From positions 600,343 through 664,342 of the forward strand of contig NZ_JACAOS010000003.1 in assembly GCF_013386165.1 (NCBI RefSeq): a stretch of 64,000 nucleotides of DNA, written 5' to 3'. The notes beneath the pieces were generated by a model. That model was not told where the DNA came from. It searched no databases and saw only the letters and a program-made list of their open reading frames with translations. This DNA is from Pseudomonas gingeri (GTDB lineage Bacteria > Pseudomonadota > Gammaproteobacteria > Pseudomonadales > Pseudomonadaceae). The translations under genes were made by a program, and so were the position numbers. Below, one piece after another: positions 61,157-64,000 of the stretch (positions are counted from its first letter, which is position 1; the number at the start of each line of letters is the position of its first letter).

Positions 61157-62803
61157 ATGACACTCAGTCCTTTTGCGGGCAAGCCGGCACCGGCACAGTT
61201 GCTGGTTGATATCCCGCGACTGGTATCGGCCTATTACACCGGCCAGCCCGATACAGCGATTTCCACCCAGCGTGTGGCTTTCGGCACCTCCGGGCATCGC
61301 GGCAATTCCTTCGAGCTGAGTTTCAACGAGTGGCATGTCCTGGCCATCAGCCAGGCCATCTGCCTGTACCGCCAGGCCCAGGGCATCGACGGCCCGCTGT
61401 TTGTCGGCATCGACACCCACGCCTTGTCCACCCCGGCCGGCGCCAGCGCACTGGAAGTGTTCGCCGCCAATGGCGTGGAAACCATGATCTCCGCTGACGA
61501 CGAGTACACGCCGACGCCGGCGGTGTCCCATGCGATCATCTGTTACAACCGTGGCCGGACGTCGGGCCTGGCGGACGGCGTGGTCATCACCCCGTCCCAC
61601 AACCCGCCGGAAAGCGGTGGCTTCAAGTACAACCCGCCCAACGGCGGGCCGGCCGATACCCACGTGACCAAGTGGATCGAGGCCAAGGCCAACGAGCTGC
61701 TGGGCAATCGCCTGGCCGGCGTGAAGCGCGTGGGTTACGAGCAGGCACTCAAGGCCAGCACTACCCATCGTCACGATTACCTCAATACCTACGTGGCCGA
61801 CCTGATCAATGTCATCGACCTGGACGCCATCCGCTCCGCCGACTTGCGCCTGGGCGTCGATCCGCTGGGTGGGGCCGGGGTGCGTTACTGGTCGGCGATT
61901 GCCGAGCACTATCGCCTGAACCTGGAAGTGGTCAACACCGAAGTCGATCCGACTTTCCGTTTCATGTGCGTGGACTGGGACGGCAAGATCCGCATGGACC
62001 CATCCTCCAGTCATGCGATGCAGGGCCTGATTGGCTTGAAAGAGCGTTTCGAGGTGGCCTTCGCCTGTGACCCGGACCATGACCGCCACGGCATCGTCAC
62101 GCCGTCCGGTGGCCTGTTGGCACCGAACAACTACCTGGCGGTGTCCATCGACTACCTGTTCCAGAACCGCCCACAGTGGCGCGCCGATGCAGCGGTCGGC
62201 AAGACCGTGGTCAGCAGTGGCCTTATCGATCGGGTGGCAGCACGCTTGGGTCGGCGTCTCTACGAAGTGCCGGTGGGCTTCAAGTGGTTCGCCGACGGCC
62301 TGTTCGACGGTTCTCTCGGCTTTGGTGGCGAGGAGAGTGCCGGTGCGTCGTTCCTGCGCAAGGACGGCAGCGTCTGGACCACCGACAAGGACGGTCTGAT
62401 TCCGGCCCTGTTGGCGGCAGAAATGACCTCGCGTACCGGTCGTGATCCGAGCCAGATCTACCGTGGCCTGACCGATGAGCTGGGTGAGCCGTTCTCGGTG
62501 CGGGTCGATGCCAAGGCGACGCCGGCGCAGAAAGCCCTGTTGAGCAAACTGGCGCCGGAGCAGGTGACGTCCACGCAACTGGCGGGCGAATCGATCCAGC
62601 GCATCCTCAGTCATGCACCGGGTAATGATCAGGCCATTGGCGGATTGAAGGTGATGACCGAGAACGGTTGGTTTGCCGCGCGTCCTTCGGGCACCGAGGA
62701 CATCTACAAGATCTACGCCGAGAGTTTTATCGGCGACGATCACCTCAAGCGCCTGGTGGAAGAAGCGCAGGTGCTGGTGGACGGGGCGATTTCGCCGAGC
62801 TGA
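61157..62803 (+). CDS. pgm: phosphoglucomutase (alpha-D-glucose-specific)
   Basis: This 548-residue enzyme has normal length. It carries [20 protein letters not shown] near the N-terminus, the active-site serine Ser147 in [11 protein letters not shown], the metal loop DPDHDRHG, the sugar-binding [20 protein letters not shown] region, and the phosphate-binding [16 protein letters not shown] at the end. It interconverts glucose 1-phosphate and glucose 6-phosphate, supplying polysaccharide and trehalose synthesis. It is a single gene followed by a REPIN. Confidence 0.95.
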   Translation: MTLSPFAGKPAPAQLLVDIPRLVSAYYTGQPDTAISTQRVAFGTSGHRGNSFELSFNEWHVLAISQAICLYRQAQGIDGPLFVGIDTHALSTPAGASALEVFAANGVETMISADDEYTPTPAVSHAIICYNRGRTSGLADGVVITPSHNPPESGGFKYNPPNGGPADTHVTKWIEAKANELLGNRLAGVKRVGYEQALKASTTHRHDYLNTYVADLINVIDLDAIRSADLRLGVDPLGGAGVRYWSAIAEHYRLNLEVVNTEVDPTFRFMCVDWDGKIRMDPSSSHAMQGLIGLKERFEVAFACDPDHDRHGIVTPSGGLLAPNNYLAVSIDYLFQNRPQWRADAAVGKTVVSSGLIDRVAARLGRRLYEVPVGFKWFADGLFDGSLGFGGEESAGASFLRKDGSVWTTDKDGLIPALLAAEMTSRTGRDPSQIYRGLTDELGEPFSVRVDAKATPAQKALLSKLAPEQVTSTQLAGESIQRILSHAPGNDQAIGGLKVMTENGWFAARPSGTEDIYKIYAESFIGDDHLKRLVEEAQVLVDGAISPS

Positions 62804-62832
62804 TCCCTAGCGCGATTTATGGTGCGAGTTCG

Positions 62833-62966
62833 TGTGGCGAGCGGGCTTGCCCGCGCTGGGCTGCGGAGCGGCCCTATAACCAGAGAACTCGGTGTATCAG
62901 GTACACCGAGATTAATGGTTTTGCGACTGCTTCGCAGTCGAGCGCGGGCAAGCCCGCTCGCCACAA
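62833..62966. repeat. REPIN of the GAGCGGGCTTGCCCGC family, second copy
   Basis: Inverted REPs (tgtggcgagcgggcttgccc and its complement ending gcccgctcgccacaa) enclose about 85 bases. The interior half next to the right arm (gcgactgcttcgcagtcgag) is identical to that of the copy at 23804-23938. The interior also has its own palindrome, tcggtgtatcaggtacaccga. It separates pgm from the convergent pirin gene. Confidence 0.88.
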
Positions 62967-63003
62967 TCGTCTTTTGCTTCATGTTGGTGGGTTGAGCAAT
63001 AAA

Positions 63004-63702
63004 TCAGGCCAGGTCCACCAGGATGATTTCGCTGTCCTGCAGCGCCGTCACCCGCAACACCTGCTCATCGGCCACCGCGACACCGTCGCGCGCTTCGGCT
63101 CGCAGGCCATTGACCTCAATCACCCCTGTGGCCGGCACCAAATAGGCCCGACGACCGCTGTCCAGGCGATACTCGGTGGTTTCCCCTGCCTTCAGATTGG
63201 CCGCCACCAAGCGGGCATCGGCGCGAATCCGCAGGCTCTGGTCGTCGCCAGCCTTGCCGCTGGCCAGGGTCACGAAGCCTTCGCCACGTTCACCCTTGGG
63301 AAACGGCTTGGCGCCCCAGGACGGTGCCGAACCGGCCTCGTTGGGAATGACCCAGATCTGGAAGATCTTGGTCGGTGTCGATTCCAGGTTGTACTCGCTG
63401 TGGGCGATCCCGGTCCCGGCGCTCATGACCTGGACATCACCGGCTTCGGTGCGACCCTTGTTGCCGAGGTTGTCCTCGTGGCTGATGGCGCCTTCACGGA
63501 CGTAAGTGATGATTTCCATGTCCCGGTGCGGGTGCTTCGGAAAGCCGGTACCGGGTGCGATCACATCATCGTTCCATACTCGCAGGTTGCCCCAGTTCAT
63601 GCGTTGCGGGTCATGGTATTCGGCGAATGAAAAGTGGTGGTGCGCATCCAGCCAGCCGTGATGAGCGCCGCCCAGGGTCTTGAAGGGTCGAAGTTGCAGC
63701 AT
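63004..63702 (-). CDS. pirin family protein (YhaK-like)
   Basis: The ATG at 63702 has AGGAGA upstream and gives 232 residues; the longer frame is rejected. It is a double cupin: the N-terminal half holds GFPKHPHRDMEIITYVREGA and GDVQVMSAGTGIAHSEYN, giving the iron-binding histidines of pirin, and the C-terminal cupin is shorter. Some pirins are quercetin dioxygenases; YhaK-type proteins respond to oxidative stress. Substrate unknown. It is convergent with pgm across the REPIN. Confidence 0.88.
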   Translation of the reverse strand: MLQLRPFKTLGGAHHGWLDAHHHFSFAEYHDPQRMNWGNLRVWNDDVIAPGTGFPKHPHRDMEIITYVREGAISHEDNLGNKGRTEAGDVQVMSAGTGIAHSEYNLESTPTKIFQIWVIPNEAGSAPSWGAKPFPKGERGEGFVTLASGKAGDDQSLRIRADARLVAANLKAGETTEYRLDSGRRAYLVPATGVIEVNGLRAEARDGVAVADEQVLRVTALQDSEIILVDLA

Positions 63703-63973
63703 GAGTCTTCTCCTGTTCAGGTTCGTCGTGGGCCGGCAGAAGCCAGGGCAGGACGGTAACCGGTGGTTGATGGCAACGATCATCTATTAAAGTGATATCG
63801 ATAAAAAGCGTAAAAAATGCCTTAAACCAATCATGTTATTCGATGGTTATAGTTCTCTCTGAACCTTCAATTCGTCGCCTAAATGGCTGATCGACAAGCA
63901 ATTGACTAGAACTCAGGACGCAATGGAGCGACCATAGGCCTTCCGCCCAGACCGTCGCCTAACTGGAGTCAGC

Positions 63974-64000
63974 GTGCCATCACCGACACCCGAACCGCCT
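63974..64000 (+). CDS. possible start of a gene running off the window
   Basis: A GTG at 63974, preceded by ggag 7 bases upstream, opens a frame (MPSPTPEPP) that is still open at the window end. Too little is visible to name a product. The 271 bases between the pirin start and this point are AT-rich, divergent promoter sequence with no other gene seen. Confidence 0.3.

Overview
The window reads as a Pseudomonas chromosome, most likely of the P. fluorescens group. The support is high GC content, a complete six-gene fap amyloid operon, a DUF1652 gene, two families of Pseudomonas-type REP/REPIN repeats, and an aerobic cobalamin cluster of cobF plus a riboswitch-controlled cobW-cobN-chlI/VWA. No rRNA, tRNA, CRISPR array or intact insertion sequence was seen.

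Layout. 1-10520 is one tightly overlapped operon: two paralogous periplasmic binding proteins, an FAD-linked 2-hydroxyacid dehydrogenase, an aminotransferase, two polar amino-acid permeases and their ATPase, a thiol-dioxygenase-like cupin, a glutathione transferase and a four-rhodanese/C-S lyase fusion. I infer uptake and breakdown of a sulfur-containing amino acid. 10544-11252 holds six REPINs repeated at exactly 125 bp. 11283-16827 carries an AraC regulator, cobF, a predicted secreted glycosidase and a glycosyltransferase. 16925-23772 is a cobalamin riboswitch followed by cobW, cobN and a chlI/VWA pair. The pair is joined by a textbook -1 frameshift site, so one locus can give a short ATPase subunit and a long ATPase-VWA subunit of the cobalt chelatase. 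24593-30937 is a sigma-54 activator gene and, convergent to it, fapABCDEF. The fap operon has a sigma-54-like promoter upstream of fapA and an intrinsic terminator between fapC and fapD. 31276-41399 is ordinary core genome: a NadR-like ATPase, a chemoreceptor, uppP, lysR/azoR, an MFS transporter and an ABC-F ATPase.

41400-48600 is a degraded prophage or integrative element. It holds an integrase tail, many small phage-type ORFs on both strands, gene debris (ndpA pieces, a DNA methyltransferase tail, genes with in-frame stops) and a hairpin-plus-RBS leader repeated before six unrelated small genes. Directly after it, 48627-55289 encodes a 2220-residue toxin built like a large clostridial toxin: effector, cysteine protease, pore and beta-rich C-terminus. 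Its effector resembles a D12/Dam-type adenine methyltransferase whose DPPY motif is replaced by SGHF. This is the most striking item in the window. After it come a small secreted protein, a divergent GNAT-C39 peptidase / RimK-type ATP-grasp pair, a short threonine dehydratase, ecotin, a DUF1652 protein, phosphoglucomutase, a REPIN and a pirin.

All functional calls come from reading the sequence and remembered family features; no database search was run. Many starts were moved from the longest reading frame to the codon with the best ribosome-binding site.
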